From the NCBI GenBank assembly GCA_003505905.1, contig DNXM01000053.1, positions 14,025 to 20,951 of the forward strand: a stretch of 6,927 bases of DNA, written 5' to 3'. Origin of the DNA: Oscillospiraceae bacterium (GTDB lineage Bacteria > Bacillota > Clostridia > Oscillospirales > Acutalibacteraceae). The notes under the pieces are model-generated. The model did not search any database. It saw only the letters and a list, made by a program, of their open reading frames with translations, and was not told the DNA's origin. How positions within the stretch are numbered: the stretch's first letter is position 1; the number at the start of each line of letters is the position of its first letter. Made by a program: the position numbers and the translations under genes. Shown here piece by piece: positions 6,764 to 6,927 of the stretch.

Positions 6764-6772
6764 TTGCGTTCG

Positions 6773-6780
6773 CTCCCTTA
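6773..6780 (-). promoter_or_regulatory. Ribosome binding site of remA fused to the yicC stop codon
   Basis: The minus strand reads TAAGGGAG: TAA is the stop of the yicC-type gene and AAGGGAG is the Shine-Dalgarno for the GTG start of remA, 9 bases away. A strong site is expected for a GTG start. Confidence 0.75.
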
Positions 6781-6927
6781 CTCGATGTTTTGAATCTGCT
6801 CACGGATTTTTTCAACCTCCGCTTTGATGTTGAGAACACGCTTGGTAATATCAACATTTTGGCATTTTGAACCGATGGTGTTCGCTTCACGGTTCATTTC
6901 CTGTGCAATGAAATCAAGCTTACGTCC
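6778..6927 (-). CDS. YicC/YloC family endoribonuclease, C-terminal end only
   Basis: Only the last 49 codons and the TAA stop are in the window; the gene continues past the right edge. My translation begins [20 protein letters not shown] and ends [11 protein letters not shown], the hallmark of the C-terminal DUF1732 domain of the YicC/YloC family (whole proteins are about 290 aa). Members have been described as endoribonucleases; E. coli YicC is tied to small-RNA turnover. The position directly upstream of remA and gmk is the same as yloC in B. subtilis, which supports the call. The last 20 residues are helical and charged. Nothing can be said about the N-terminal domain or the promoter, which lie outside. 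Confidence 0.9.
   Translation of the reverse strand, partial: GRKLDFIAQEMNREANTIGSKCQNVDITKRVLNIKAEVEKIREQIQNIE

Noticed and set aside
1..6927. A hidden mobile element, CRISPR array, toxin-antitoxin pair or defence system
   Set aside because: Coding sequence fills almost every base, all of it assigned to conserved housekeeping families in a known order. I saw no direct repeat series, terminal inverted repeats, integrase or compositional break.

Overview
The window is a single run of nine minus-strand genes. Read right to left it holds a yicC-type gene (3' end only), remA, gmk, rpoZ, priA, def, fmt, a YugP-type zinc metallopeptidase and rsmB (cut by the left edge). Neighbouring genes overlap by 1 or 8 bases or are separated by 8 to 36 bases. 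There is no intergenic stretch above 36 bases, no RNA gene, mobile element, CRISPR array or convincing terminator, and no gene on the plus strand. The long plus-strand ORFs are antisense shadows.

This order is the conserved housekeeping cluster of Bacillota (in Bacillus subtilis yloC-remA-gmk-rpoZ-coaBC-priA-def-fmt-rsmB). Two differences stand out. coaBC is absent between rpoZ and priA, and a membrane HExxH peptidase lies between fmt and rsmB. Together with roughly 50% G+C and the protein wording, this suggests an anaerobic Clostridia member, perhaps Ruminococcaceae/Oscillospiraceae. That placement is an inference from general familiarity, not from a search.

Right part (5669-6927): an RNA-processing protein (YicC C-terminus), the DNA-binding regulator RemA with an unusually acidic tail, guanylate kinase and RNA polymerase omega. 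These link nucleotide supply and transcription. Middle (3212-5668): the replication-restart helicase PriA, complete, with all eight zinc cysteines. Left part (1-3175): peptide deformylase and methionyl-tRNA formyltransferase, which remove and add the formyl group of initiator methionine, then the peptidase and the 16S rRNA m5C methyltransferase RsmB. The left part is therefore mostly translation initiation and ribosome modification.

The tight packing and the repeated merging of stop codons with the next ribosome binding site point to one polycistronic, translationally coupled transcript whose promoter lies beyond the right edge. I do not see a novel system here. The points worth a second look are fine-scale: the RemA acidic tail that doubles as the gmk ribosome binding site, the start of priA without a visible Shine-Dalgarno, the small hairpin in front of def, the DEEQ form of the PriA helicase motif, and the placement of the peptidase.
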